A DNA stretch of 64,000 nucleotides from positions 62,001 through 126,000 of the forward strand of contig CADAPK010000001.1 of assembly GCA_902789825.1 (NCBI GenBank), given 5' to 3'. The number at the start of each line of letters is the position of its first letter. Position 1 is the first letter of the stretch. The position numbers were made by a program, and so were the translations under genes. The DNA comes from an uncultured Ureaplasma sp. Lineage in GTDB: Bacteria; Bacillota_I; Bacilli_A; Mycoplasmatales; Mycoplasmoidaceae. A model generated the notes under the pieces. That model was not told the origin of the DNA, did no database searches, and saw only the letters and a program-made list of their open reading frames with translations. This document shows positions 50,787 to 61,429 of the stretch, one piece after another.

Positions 50787-52958
50787 ATGATGTCGTTATC
50801 TTTTTTTTCTTTTAGAAATTTTAAAAAAAAAAGTATATTTTTTTTAATTAAGTTTAGGTTTTTTTTTATTTTTTTCTTAATTTCTTTTGTTATTTTTTGG
50901 TTATTTTTTCCATTTTGTTTTTGAAATGATTTGCCAAAAAGCAAAGTGATTCAACCAAATACATTCAGTTTATCACTTTCGGATAAAAACTCATTAATTT
51001 TAAAAATAATGACGCATGAAAATGATGATAAAGAAGAAGCATATATTTTTGACTTGATACCGAAAAATGTGGTGTTATTTCGAGATACTCGGGGTAGTGT
51101 AGTCACGCGCAGTGCCGAAACTTACATGATGTTTTGCAAAGATGTTAGCGGTAGAACAATATCTTTTCCTATCATGATTCGACCCCCAGTTAATGAAAAA
51201 GCAAACACCCATAACTTTTTGTTTAGTGAAATTTATATTGGTGATGGTGGTTTCGTTAAGTACTTGGTTGTTAATAACGAAAACGATGAATTTTATAAAA
51301 AAAGTTCAGGACCAAGGATTAGTGCAATAACTGATATCAATGCTTTTTGGAATGATGCTTACGAGAAGTTTCCTCAATTTCGATCTACAATGAAAATGTT
51401 CAATCAAAAGATTGTTAATGCTTGTAAATATTCTTCATTATGCACTAACATCTATAATCGACTTGATTTTTTCATAATTTTGAGTAGACAATTTCATGCT
51501 TTAGTGTCAATTATTCTTTATGGTTATTTCTTGATTGCGATTAGAGGAACCAATATTAAACGTTTAAATGTTTTTTATAAGCCACCAAAATTACAAACAA
51601 AATTTATTGATATTGCCGGAAACGAAGAAGAAAAAATGGAGTTAGTCGAGATCGTTGATTATCTAAAAAATCCTCAAAAATATAAGACAACAGGAGCACG
51701 CCCACCCAAGGGTGTATTGTTGTATGGTCCTCCTGGCACTGGTAAAACATTATTGGCGAAAGCTGTTGCTGGGGAGGCAAATGTTGCTTTTTTTCAAACA
51801 TCAGGAGCAAGTTTCGATGAAAGTCTTGTTGGTGTTGGTGCTCGACGAGTACGAGATTTATTTTTGTTGGCTAAATATTCGAGACCGGCAATAATTTTTA
51901 TTGATGAAATTGATGCAGTAATTAGTCGTGATAGTTCGACATGTAGTAATCATCAAACAATGAATGAACTTTTAACACAAATGGATGGTTTTAATTCTGT
52001 TGATGGTGTTGTTGTTATTGCTGCCTCAAATCGAATTAATGCTCTTGATAAAGCACTTTTGCGTCCTGGCCGATTTGATCGCAAAGTATTTGTTGATCTA
52101 CCAAATCTTAATGAGAGAAAAGCAATTTTACAAATTCACGCCAAAAATAAAAATTTATCACCAAAAATTGATTTACTTGAAATTGCAAAACAGACAACTG
52201 GATTTTCTGGTGCGGAATTATTTAGTGTTATGAATGAGGCTGCAATATTAGCATTACGAGAGCAATTAAATAATGATGTTGGTAAAAAAAATAAAGATAC
52301 GATTAATAAAAAAATTATTATTAAACTTAGTCACATTTCTAGTGCGATTGATCGAGTTTCAATGGGGATTGCTAAAAACAGTTGGAAATATAACGAAAAA
52401 ACAAAAAAATTAATTGCAACTCATGAGGTCGGTCATGCTTTGGTTGGTCTTTATTCAAAAACTGGTGAAATTATTGAAAAAATCACAATTATTCCTCATG
52501 CAGATGCTGGAGGATTTACACGTATTCTTCCTAAAGAGTGTGATTTTGCACCTAAATCAAAAACAGTGCTATTAGATATTATTGCACATTCTTTGGGTGG
52601 GCGTGCCGCTGAATTTATTAAATTTGGTTCGCATGGTATTACGTCTGGTGCCGTTAGTGACTTAGAGAAAGCGAGCGAAATAGCATCTAATATTGTTAAG
52701 ATATATGGTATGTCAAATGCTGGGATGAGAAGTTTTTCAAATAATTTACCTGCTATCAATTGTTCGCAAACTATTTTGGTAAAAATTGATGAAGAAATTG
52801 AAAAAATAATTCAAAATGGATATCACAATGCAATTAATATTATTAAATCTAATATAAAAGAATTTGATTTATTTGTCGAAGCTTTGATTAAGTATGAGAC
52901 ATTATTAAAGGATGATATTTACTATATCCATAAAAATAAAAAATTACCACAAAAATAA
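50787..52958 (+). CDS. ftsH: FtsH-type membrane AAA+ zinc protease, divergent
   Basis: 723 residues. Membrane segments at about 17-44 and 225-245 flank an unusually large outer domain of about 180 residues. The ATPase has Walker A GPPGTGKT (314-321), Walker [11 protein letters not shown], sensor ASNR and arginine fingers LLRPGRFDR. The protease has HEVGH (546-550) and the third zinc ligand Asp at about 625 ([10 protein letters not shown]). The pore loop reads [10 protein letters not shown] where E. coli has FVEMFVGVGA, so the substrate-gripping Phe is Leu347. It quality-controls membrane proteins. The ATG pair lies 3 and 6 bases after TATAAT. It could be the only FtsH or a specialised paralogue. 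Confidence 0.92.
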
Positions 52959-52972
52959 TTGTGTTATTAATT

Positions 52973-52978
52973 TATAAT
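52973..52978 (+). promoter_or_regulatory. Promoter -10 of rplU operon
   Basis: TATAAT located 28 bp before the rplU ATG, leaving room for a leader of about 20 bases with a clear ribosome-binding site AAGGAA (52996-53001). It contrasts with the leaderless genes nearby. Confidence 0.55.
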
Positions 52979-53005
52979 ATAAGCAATTGGTAGTAAGGAA
53001 ATAAA

Positions 53006-53305
53006 ATGTTTGCGGTTTTTTTGGTTCAAAACAAGCAATATATTGCCAAAGTTAACGAGATGATTTATGTTAACAAAATTGATTCTAAAGTAAAAGACAT
53101 TTTAACTTTTGATAAAGTTTTGGTAAGTGATAATACAATTGGTGATCCTTATATCAATGGAGCAAAAGTTATTTGTGAAGTTGTTAAACATGGAAAATTA
53201 AAAAAAATTGATGTGATTAAACATTTACCGCAAAAACATCACAATCGTAAATACGGTCATCGTCAAACTTATACAAAATTATTGGTAAAAGAAATTATTA
53301 TCTAA
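53006..53305 (+). CDS. rplU: 50S ribosomal protein L21
   Basis: A 99-residue L21. It has FAVFLVQNKQYIAKVNEMIYVNKID, then ITFDKVL-like ILTFDKVLVSDN, and HNRKYGHRQTYTKLLVKEI, the last being the typical RxxGHRQxxT signature. It is first in the rplU-prp-rpmA group. An AAGGAA ribosome-binding site precedes the ATG by five bases. Confidence 0.95.
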   Translation: MFAVFLVQNKQYIAKVNEMIYVNKIDSKVKDILTFDKVLVSDNTIGDPYINGAKVICEVVKHGKLKKIDVIKHLPQKHHNRKYGHRQTYTKLLVKEIII

Positions 53306-53316
53306 TTTATCCAATA

Positions 53317-53616
53317 ATGATTACTATTTGTTATTCTAATAGTTCATTAGTTGTTACTGGTCACGCTAATTTTGCAAAAAAAAATGACATTGTTTGTGCT
53401 GCAATCTCTGGAATAGTTTATGGTGCGCTAAACTGATTTGATAGAAAAGAAGCAAAAATAATAATTAGTAAAAAAGAGAATAAAATTTCAATCGAATTAT
53501 TTAAATTCAATAAGAAAAAAATTGATCAAAGAATATTTTTTTTAATTAAACAATTAAAAGCAATTCAACAAAAATATAAAAAAAATATTTTATTGAAAAA
53601 AAACAAAATTAATTAA
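53317..53616 (+). CDS. prp: Ribosomal-processing cysteine protease Prp
   Basis: A 99-residue Prp, missed by simple ORF calls because of one TGA Trp. It shows GHANFAKKNDIVCAAISGIVYGALN, with the catalytic His (GHA) and Cys (DIVCAA) 12 residues apart, as in the family. It cuts the N-terminal peptide from L27. It lies between rplU and rpmA as in Firmicutes. The predicted substrate site in L27 is present in this same window. Confidence 0.92.
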
Positions 53617-53796
53617 TATAGAGCATTCTAATTTTACGATTATAAAAAGTGGCATTTTTGTATTGTAAATTAAAGATGAAATGGGATTCATTTTTCCATC
53701 AATACAAATAAATGTTTAATATTATTTGTTTATTTTCAATAATTATATTTTTTAGTTTTAATCGTTTATTAAATAATATAATTCATATTGTGCGAT
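53617..53796 (+). promoter_or_regulatory. Intergenic region with rpmA promoter
   Basis: A 180-bp gap in the otherwise tight rplU-prp-rpmA group. A TATAAT near 53777-53782 lies 14 bases before the rpmA ATG, suggesting rpmA has a separate promoter. An imperfect inverted repeat (GATGAAA ... TTTCCATC near 53674-53700) could be a weak terminator of rplU-prp. Confidence 0.45.
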
Positions 53797-54078
53797 ATGA
53801 AATTCGTTTTAGATTTACAATTTTTTGCAAGTAAAAAAGGGGTTGGTTCAACCAAAAATGGTCGCGATTCTAATCCAAAGTATTTAGGTGCCAAAAAAGC
53901 GGATGGTCAATTTGTTAGAGTTGGACAAATAATTTACCGTCAACGCGGAACAAAGATTTATCCAGGAAAAAATGTTGGAATGGGACGTGATAACACTTTA
54001 TTTGCTTTAGTTGACGGTATCGTTAAATACAAACATTTTAAAAATGACAAAACAAAAGCAATTGTAATAAATAAGTAA
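53797..54078 (+). CDS. rpmA: 50S ribosomal protein L27 with Prp-cleaved leader
   Basis: A 93-residue L27. The start [19 protein letters not shown] contains the LQFFA-S Prp cleavage motif, so mature L27 begins at [20 protein letters not shown] and its N-terminus reaches the peptidyl-transferase centre. The rest, [29 protein letters not shown], is canonical. ATG 53797 is chosen. Its leader is removed by the protease encoded upstream. Confidence 0.96.
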   Translation: MKFVLDLQFFASKKGVGSTKNGRDSNPKYLGAKKADGQFVRVGQIIYRQRGTKIYPGKNVGMGRDNTLFALVDGIVKYKHFKNDKTKAIVINK

Positions 54079-54161
54079 AAGCATTACCAATCTTAACATG
54101 ACTAAACATGCATTAAATAAGGATTTGTTTTTGTTTCGTCTATTATTGAAGGAAGAAAGTT

Positions 54162-56407
54162 ATGAAATTCAATAAAAAACTTATAAATTTTTTAAATTCA
54201 TTTTTGTCACAAATTGTTACTAATGCTCGAAAATCTTTTAATCATGTAGTTATAATATATGAAAGTTTGAATAAAAATTTATCCGAATCAAACAAAGAAG
54301 AAGACTACCTTGTTCATAAAAAATTTTTTGATTGAATTTAAGATGCATATAACATTACATCATACATTGCAATAGAGGATTATGCTCTTATTGTCATGAA
54401 TCATTTTGAAAATTTTTTTATGATTTATTTTCTTCTAAAAAAAATTATTTACAAGGTGAAACAATTGCATTTGATAGGGTGATTACCGATTTTCTTCAAA
54501 TAGCACGAAAACTTTAAAATAATAGTTCTTGAAAAAGCAGTTGCCTCATATATTTTAGCTGCTCAAAACAATAAGACCATTGTTTATTTCGATCTGAAAG
54601 AATTTATTTTTAAAAATTGAGATCGTCTTATGTGGCAAATTACTGGTGCAGTAGGTATTTTTGGATTAACCGGTCTTATTTCATCATTAATTTCTAATAC
54701 GATTGTGACAACTGCGGTAATGGGAAATAGTGTTTCTAATATATTAACATCGTGATTTAGTAATTTTTTGGAGTGTTTGTCAATTTTTTTAGTGATGCGG
54801 GATTAACGGGGTAAAGCTATTTTGGCGAATGGTGTCAAGGCTGCTTTTTATCTATTGCATTAGACGGTGCTACGGTAGCATATTGTGCTATCAAAATTAA
54901 TGGGAAAAATGCCAAAACTTATACCAAGACTAATGATGACAATGTTATAAATGTTGATGTTGGTATCAACATTGGAGTAGAAGAAAATAAACACTAAAAT
55001 TGAAAGAAGAATATTACAAACATTGTCTGGACATGGTAAATCAAAAGGAAATTATGATACTAGCCTAGATGAAAATATGATTAGTAATATTGATATCGAA
55101 AAGACTAATGAAATCAAAAAAGATGATGATAATATCAAATTGCAAAACAATAAAAGTAAGGCAAATGATAAAAAAATTGGTTAAACAATGAGTTGTTAAA
55201 AAATTTGAATGGGAAAATTTTTTATTATTATTATGAGAATCGTATCGATTATGTTGATATTGAAATGATTCCTCTTTTTTGCACAATCGTCAATTATCTA
55301 GAAAATTTTAAAAAAGTAAAATCTACAATAGAACGCATTCCCCTTAAGCGGGTATTAAAAGCAATGTTAAAAATCATTAAGGAGGAAGATGAAAAGAAGA
55401 AATTTATTTTTCTGATGATCAATTGATTAAAATTATCTCTAGTTGTTTCACACGAAAAGTAAAAAATGAAAATAATGTTAATAAAACACCAATCATTCAA
55501 AGGATAAGATAGATATTTCTGATGGTATAATAAAAATGATAATGTAACAAATATTCATAACACCATCAAAAAAACATTATAGAAAAAGTTCAAAATAATA
55601 GCAATGAAGATTTAATCAGCAATAAAGATGAAAACAACAATGGTATCAATACCAAAGAAAATCTAAAACTAATATTGCCAATAAAATTTCCACATTAATA
55701 AACGATGTGAAAGTTGAATGTTTAAAAAATGGTATTTTTAAAAAAAGTGAAATTATAAATTTAATTTTGCATCTTTACCACCTCTAATTCAAAATAAAAG
55801 ATAATGAGAAGAACGAACATATTTCTTACGATTTATTTTTAGAAGCTATTGTAAAATATTGAAGGATGACGACCAAATTTGTTCTTTGCTTGAACATGAT
55901 GAATTAAATGAAGGAAAAAAATAAATTTATCATTGGAGCGAAAAATGAAGAAGCTCATAAAAATCAAGAAAAAGAACAACTTAATAATAACAGCAATAAA
56001 CAAAAGATTCAAAAAAAGAAAGGAAAAGACAATACTATTACCGCTAATTTAACGATAAAAATCATGTTGTGACTTTGATTATAAAAATTTTTAATAATAA
56101 TCTTCCAATCATTTGATCCGATGTGGGTGGGGATTGAATCAAGGTTAGTTCATTGCTCAACGAATTTCAAAACAAAATAAAAATTCTTCTTGGTGAAGGC
56201 ACGGAAATAAAATATGATACTTTGCGTTAGTCTTAAATATAACCATCCAAATGTTAAAAGATGATATGAAAATTAATGATTATTTTTATGATGACGAATT
56301 AGAAGAAATAATTGTTGGATTATGTAACAAAAAAAATATTGAAATTACACGTTTTTTTCAACAAGACATAATAATTATGAAAGTGGTACGGCAAAATTAT
56401 TAATTTA
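54162..56407 (+). pseudogene. Decayed large accessory gene (many frameshifts)
   Basis: A start with good ribosome-binding site (AAGGAAG) opens at 54162 but stops after 59 codons (...HKKFFDWI). Coherent protein pieces then appear in changing frames: IAFDRVITDFLQIARKL; LEKAVASYILAAQNNKTIVYF through a two-helix membrane stretch ITGAVGIFGLTGLISSLIS (54519-54806); ALDGATVAYCAIKINGKNAKTY; and at 55193-55440 IDYVDIEMIPLFCTIVNYLENF. Later pieces are Lys/Asn-rich and helical. No piece is recognised. The pattern is one gene (or two) of about 2.8 kb decaying by indels, probably a surface or secreted protein. Confidence 0.6.
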
Positions 56408-56980
56408 ATGTCTCGTGAAATTAGATATTATGCCCACTTTACTGGTTTTTCAGCACATAGTTTACATTTCTTAGAGATGAAACATATATATTATGTGTTA
56501 AGACTTGACACTTTCTGTTATGAGATTTTACGAAACATTACAAATAATGAAAACGATCAAAAATTTTATATTTATAAATATGTTTATTCGCTTAGCGATC
56601 AAGATCTACATAGAATTTTTTGTTATTTTTTAGAACGAATTGCTCTTTCGTTTTATTCCGACTTTTCATTTCAATGCCTTGATGGTGTTGATAATTTTAC
56701 TATAATTGCCGAAATTGATAGTATTTTTGCCAATATCAACAATATTATCAATAAAATAATAAATAATCATGAGACGGAAATTATTAATATTCAACTAATG
56801 CTAAAGAAAAAAGTAATATGCTTGGTAAATTATGATAAATTACGACAAAACTATACAAAAAAATATTGTGTATGCAATGAACACGGTCAAATTTTGAACA
56901 AACATTATGTTTGTTCAAACGAAAATCTTTTACCTTTAATTAATGATTTTTTTGTCATCGTTATAAAAAATTTACAATAG
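56408..56980 (+). CDS. Hypothetical protein, possibly the intact 3' end of the decayed gene
   Basis: A 190-residue open frame (MSREIRYYAHFTGFSAHSL ... FFVIVIKNLQ), rich in Tyr, Asn, Ile and Cys, mostly helical by eye. There is no ribosome-binding site and no promoter box directly upstream, and the same frame is open a few codons further to a TAA at about 56372. It has no membrane segment, signal peptide or known motif. It may be the surviving end of the pseudogene rather than an expressed gene. Confidence 0.4.
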   Translation: MSREIRYYAHFTGFSAHSLHFLEMKHIYYVLRLDTFCYEILRNITNNENDQKFYIYKYVYSLSDQDLHRIFCYFLERIALSFYSDFSFQCLDGVDNFTIIAEIDSIFANINNIINKIINNHETEIINIQLMLKKKVICLVNYDKLRQNYTKKYCVCNEHGQILNKHYVCSNENLLPLINDFFVIVIKNLQ

Positions 56981-57142
56981 ATATATATGATATAAATTAA
57001 CAAAATTTTTTAAAACGACAAAATATACTACGAAAGCGATAATTGCACGGTAAGTTTATTAATAATAGTGTATATTATTGGGATATCTATGATAAAAAAT
57101 TTTATTTATCTTAGCCTTCGTTGTATTAAGTGATTTTGCATT
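56981..57142. other. Intergenic region between convergent genes
   Basis: A 162-bp gap. GATAAA ... TTTATC (about 57091-57110) is a weak 6-bp hairpin that could end valS transcription. A longer-range imperfect repeat (ACGAAAGC at 57030 and GCCTTCGT at 57114) encloses it. Neither is strong. Confidence 0.3.
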
Positions 57143-59713
57143 TTATTTAGATTTATTTTGATTAACAAGATTATTTTTTTGTTCAAGATATTTTTTTAAT
57201 TTTTTCCGCTCAAGTTCAACTTTTTCTTTCGGAGCCTTTAAGATAAAATTTTTATTATCTAACAATGATCGGCATCGTCTTATTTCACCATCTAAGAATG
57301 TCAAATATTTTTGGATTTGTTGATTTGTTTTATGCTTGTCAATCTTATTAAGAATAATTAAGTCACTATCAATTTTGATAACCATTTTATTTGGATCAAT
57401 TTTTTTAACAAAATTGCAAAGGAAAAAATTATTTTTTTTTAGTAAATTATTCATTTTATTTTTATCAAATTGTGTTGATGTCGAATAATCGAAATTGATA
57501 ACTTCTTCTTTTTTTATTGAATTTTTCATACGGTAATCTCGCAATTTAATAAAAATATTAATATATTTATCAATAAGATTTTTTTGGTATTTTAGATTTA
57601 ATTGTAAAACTTTCATTCGATCGTTTCAAATGATTTTTTTGTTAATATCATAATATAAATAAGCACTAATCATTGGCACAATTGGATAAAAGATTTTTAA
57701 ATATTCATTAAAGATAAATAATGAATTTAATTTTTGTCGTTTGACAAATTTTGGATCATTTAAATAAAATTTAATTATTTCAAGGTACTTATTACAATAG
57801 ACATTTCAAAAACTATTTATGATCATTTTATTAACAACAGTGAATTCATATCTATCAAAAAAGGTAATAACATTTTTTTGGAGATTTTTTACTTCATTTA
57901 ACATCCAACAATCAATTTCTGATGTTTTTTTCAAATCAAAATCTTCAATATTTACTTTATGATCTTTAATCAATTGATAGCTATTTCAAATTTTATTTAA
58001 AATATTACTATAGTACTTAATTTTTTGATGCGAAAAATTTAAATCTTCCCCCAAAGTTGCCGAAGAAGTTAAAAATAATTTTAAGCAATCAGAACCATAT
58101 TGTTCGATGATGCCGATTGGATCAATCCCATTTCCTAAAGATTTTGACATTTTTCGACCTTTTTCATCACGAATTAATCCATGAATTAAGCATTGATTGA
58201 AGGGTTTCATTTTTTTATGATATATCGCCATAACAATCATGCGTGCAATTCAAAAAAACAAAATATCATAACCAGTAACCAAACAACTCGTTGGATAAAA
58301 ATCTTTGTATATTTTTTCTTTACGTCAAAATGTACAAACCATTGGTCATAAACTAGAAGAAAATCATGTATCTAATACATCTTCATCTTGTTTTCAAACA
58401 TTTGTATTTTGGGGCGGTTTAATTCCAACATATTTTTGTTTATTTTTTTTATGATATCAAACAGGAATTTGATGTCCTCACCATAATTGGCGGGAAATAC
58501 ATCAATCCTCAATGCTATTTAATCATGATAGTAAGACATTATTAAATCGCTTTGGATAAAAGACAATTTTTTGGTTTGTTTTTTGTAAAGCAATAACTTT
58601 TTTCGCTAAAGGTTGCATTTTTACGAATCATTGTTTTGATAACATTGGTTCAACAATCGTATTACTACGTTCGGAAAAACCGATATTCGTTGTAATTATT
58701 TGAATTTTTTCTAGCAAATTATTCTTTTTTAATAGTTCAATAACAATTTTACGGGTTTGCTCAATTGTGATATTATTGTAATTTTTATCGTTAAAATCTA
58801 TTGCTTTTTCGTTCAATGTTCCATTAAAATTAAAAATTGAAAAGATGGGTAATTTATATTTTTTACCGATTAAATAATCATTAAAATCATGTCCTGGTGT
58901 GCATTTCATAATTCCCGTTCCAAATTTTTGGTCAACATATTTATCACCAATGATGGGAATAATTTTTTTATTAACTGGATTAACAACCATTTTACCAATA
59001 TATTTAGCATTTTTTTTATCATTAGGATTGATAACAAGACACACATCACCAAACAATGTTTCTGGACGGGTCGTAGCCACAATAAGATATTTTTTTGTCT
59101 TAGCAAGATAGTATTTCAAATAGTACATTTTTGTTGTGACTTTTTGGTAATTAATTTCAATATCAGAAATTGCAGTTTGTAATTTCATATCCCAATTAAC
59201 TAATTTTAAATCTTGATAGATCAAACCTTGTTTGTATAGTTCATAAAAAATAGTATTTACCGCCTTATTAACATGTTGATCCATCGTATAACATTGTGAT
59301 TGTAAACTCAAAGCTAGATTCATTTTTTGTCATTGTTTTTCAATGAAACTTTTTTGGGTATTTGCCCAAATTTTTAATTTTTGTAAAAAAACTTTTTTTG
59401 GAAAATCAAATCTAGTTTTTTTTGTTTCTTCTTTTAAGATTTTTTCAAATTTCGTTTGGGTTGCAATTGAAGCATGATCAAAACCAGCAATTCATAGAGT
59501 ATTAAAACCTTGCAAATGCCTATAACGAATGATGGCATCTTGTAAAGCAATATCCCAGGCATGACCTAAATGTAAGTGACCAGTAATATTAGGAGGGGGT
59601 AAAATGATGGCAAATTTTTTACCTTTATTTTTTGCATCATATTCATAAATTTTTTTTTGTTTTTTTAAGATACTTTCTACTTCTTTTGCAATATATTTAT
59701 GATCAAATTTCAT
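57143..59713 (-). CDS. valS: Valyl-tRNA synthetase
   Basis: An 856-residue class I synthetase. HIGH motif [15 protein letters not shown] at about 38-52 and KMSKSLGN near 525. The CP1 editing domain looks intact: [12 protein letters not shown] and [10 protein letters not shown], unlike the altered LeuRS in this window. The C-terminal arm is a coiled coil ([21 protein letters not shown]) that contacts tRNA. Many TGA codons are Trp. It lies 26 bp after the UPF0154 gene on the same strand. Confidence 0.96.
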
Positions 59714-59739
59714 GGAATAATAAAATTAAAAGCAAAAAT

Positions 59740-59961
59740 CTAATCTTGATTTTTTTTAAATGAATTAACGATTTGGTTAATTTGACTCTCTGATGGTTTT
59801 CGTCCCATTTTTTGGTACATTTGTCGAATTTGTTCTTTTGTAATCGGAGGGTTGTTTTTTAATTGTTTCTTAAAATTTTTTTTTGCAAGAAGCAAACCAG
59901 CTAAAATTCCTCCAATAAAAGCAAAAATTCCGATTAAAAAACCAATAATAATTGTATTCAT
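59740..59961 (-). CDS. UPF0154 (YneF-like) membrane protein
   Basis: A 73-residue protein. One membrane helix at residues 3-26 (TIIIGFLIGIFAFIGGILAGLLLA), then a cytosolic helix with ITKEQIRQMYQKMGRKPSESQINQIVNSF, the UPF0154 signature (MGRKPSE). Function is unknown in all species. It is conserved in Firmicutes and mycoplasmas. A TATAAT lies 14 bases upstream of its ATG. Confidence 0.92.
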   Translation of the reverse strand: MNTIIIGFLIGIFAFIGGILAGLLLAKKNFKKQLKNNPPITKEQIRQMYQKMGRKPSESQINQIVNSFKKNQD

Positions 59962-60006
59962 AAAGCTTTAATTTCATTATATTACGAACAACAATACTTA
60001 TTTTAC

Positions 60007-60030
60007 TTACTTAATATATAATTTAAGTAA
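60007..60030 (+). promoter_or_regulatory. rpmE promoter enclosed by an inverted repeat
   Basis: TTACTTA (60007-60013) and TAAGTAA (60024-60030) are perfect inverted repeats that enclose the TATAAT -10 box (60017-60022), two bases before the rpmE ATG. The symmetry suits a dimeric repressor, though AT-rich chance cannot be excluded. Confidence 0.45.
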
Positions 60031-60032
60031 TC

Positions 60033-60320
60033 ATGAAACCAAATATTCATCCGCAATCAAAATTAGTTACTTTTAAGTGTGCCAATTGTGGTGCGGAATA
60101 TAAAATTTTATCAACTTCAAAACAGGAAGTTGTTTCAATTGATGTTTGTGCTAATTGTCATCCTATTTTTCTTGGTCAAACGAATGAAACCGTTGTTAAA
60201 GGTCGTGCAGAAAAATTAGCAAATAAGTTTGAAACTAAAAATTTTAAACCTAAACAAAAAAAGAAAAAAACATCTAGTAAAAAAACAATTTCTAATTTTT
60301 CAGAAATTAAAGCTAATTAA
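60033..60320 (+). CDS. rpmE: 50S ribosomal protein L31, zinc type, with basic tail
   Basis: A 95-residue L31; the usual length is 65-75. Zinc ligands are CANC (16-19) and CANC (38-41) around EYKILSTSKQE and VVSIDV. The core ends near GRAEKLANKFETK, and a Lys-rich tail of 25 residues follows (KPKQKKKKTSSKK). L31 bridges the subunits. Its ATG is ten bases after TATAAT. It is followed by prfA, as in many Firmicutes and mycoplasmas. Confidence 0.94.
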   Translation: MKPNIHPQSKLVTFKCANCGAEYKILSTSKQEVVSIDVCANCHPIFLGQTNETVVKGRAEKLANKFETKNFKPKQKKKKTSSKKTISNFSEIKAN

Positions 60321-60337
60321 GTTTTTTATCTTTTTTA

Positions 60338-61429
60338 ATGGAATACGATAAGAATTTATATTTTTCGCTTAAAAAAATTGTTGACCAGTGTCAACAAATG
60401 CAAGAAAAAATTGAAAAAAGTAACAACTTGTCGTTTAATGAAATCAAAGAAATTAATATTCAATTAAAACATCATCAACAAGTTTGTGAAAAATTTAAAG
60501 AATATGATCGTTTAATTAATAATGCCAAAGAAATTGAACATGTTTTAGTTAAACAAAACATAAATGATGAAGAATTTCTTATGCTTGCCAAAAATGATTT
60601 AGAATCAATCAAAAAAAGAATTCCTGTTTTTGAGTTGCAATTAAAAAAAATGCTACTCCCGATTGATCCAAATAATGATAAAAATGTCATCATGGAAATG
60701 CGTGCCGCAGCGGGAGGTGAAGAATCAGCGATTTTTGTTGCCGACTTATTTGATACTTATAAAAAATATTTTGATCGTCAAGGTTGACAAGTAACAATTA
60801 CAGATATTTCACCTCAACCACACGGTTACAGTTATTTGTCATTCATTGTAAAAGGGAAAAATGTTTATCAAAAAATGAAATTTGAATCAGGTGTTCACCG
60901 TGTTCAACGTGTTCCTTTAACTGAGAGTAAAGGACGCATTCACACTTCAACAATTACTGTTGCTGTTTTACCACAAATTGATAAAATTGATTTTAAAATT
61001 AATCCTAGTGATTTAAGGATTGATGTTTATCGTGCTTCTGGGGCAGGGGGTCAACATGTTAATCGCACTGAATCAGCAGTGCGAATTACCCATCTTCCCA
61101 CAGGTGTTGTCGCTTCATGTCAAGAAGGTAAGAGCCAAATTCAAAACCGCGAAACGGCAATGAATATGTTAAAAGCAAAAATATGACAACAACTAAAACA
61201 ACAACAAAAAAACAAGCTTGATTTACAACGTAAAAATCAAGTTGGTACTGGCGAAAGAAGCGAAAAAATTAGGACATACAACTATCCCCAAAATAGAATT
61301 ACCGATCATCGAATTGGTTTAACATTAAATAAATTGGATATCATTATGGCTTCCGGTGATTTGAATGACATGGTTGACCAATTAATTGCTGATGAGCAAG
61401 CAAAATTGCTTGCAAATTTAAAAATATAA
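60338..61429 (+). CDS. prfA: Peptide chain release factor 1
   Basis: A 363-residue RF1 that releases peptides at UAA and UAG. GGQ motif [23 protein letters not shown] near 230. The codon-recognition tripeptide in [18 protein letters not shown] is PLT (PAT in E. coli), still the PxT form of RF1. One TGA Trp near 150 and another near 287. It is consistent with loss of UGA as stop; no RF2 gene is seen. Coupled to prmC by TAATG. Confidence 0.97.

Noticed and set aside
57030-57121. Long-range imperfect inverted repeat (ACGAAAGC / GCCTTCGT)
   Set aside because: Only eight bases with one mismatch and 76 bases apart; expected by chance in this base composition.
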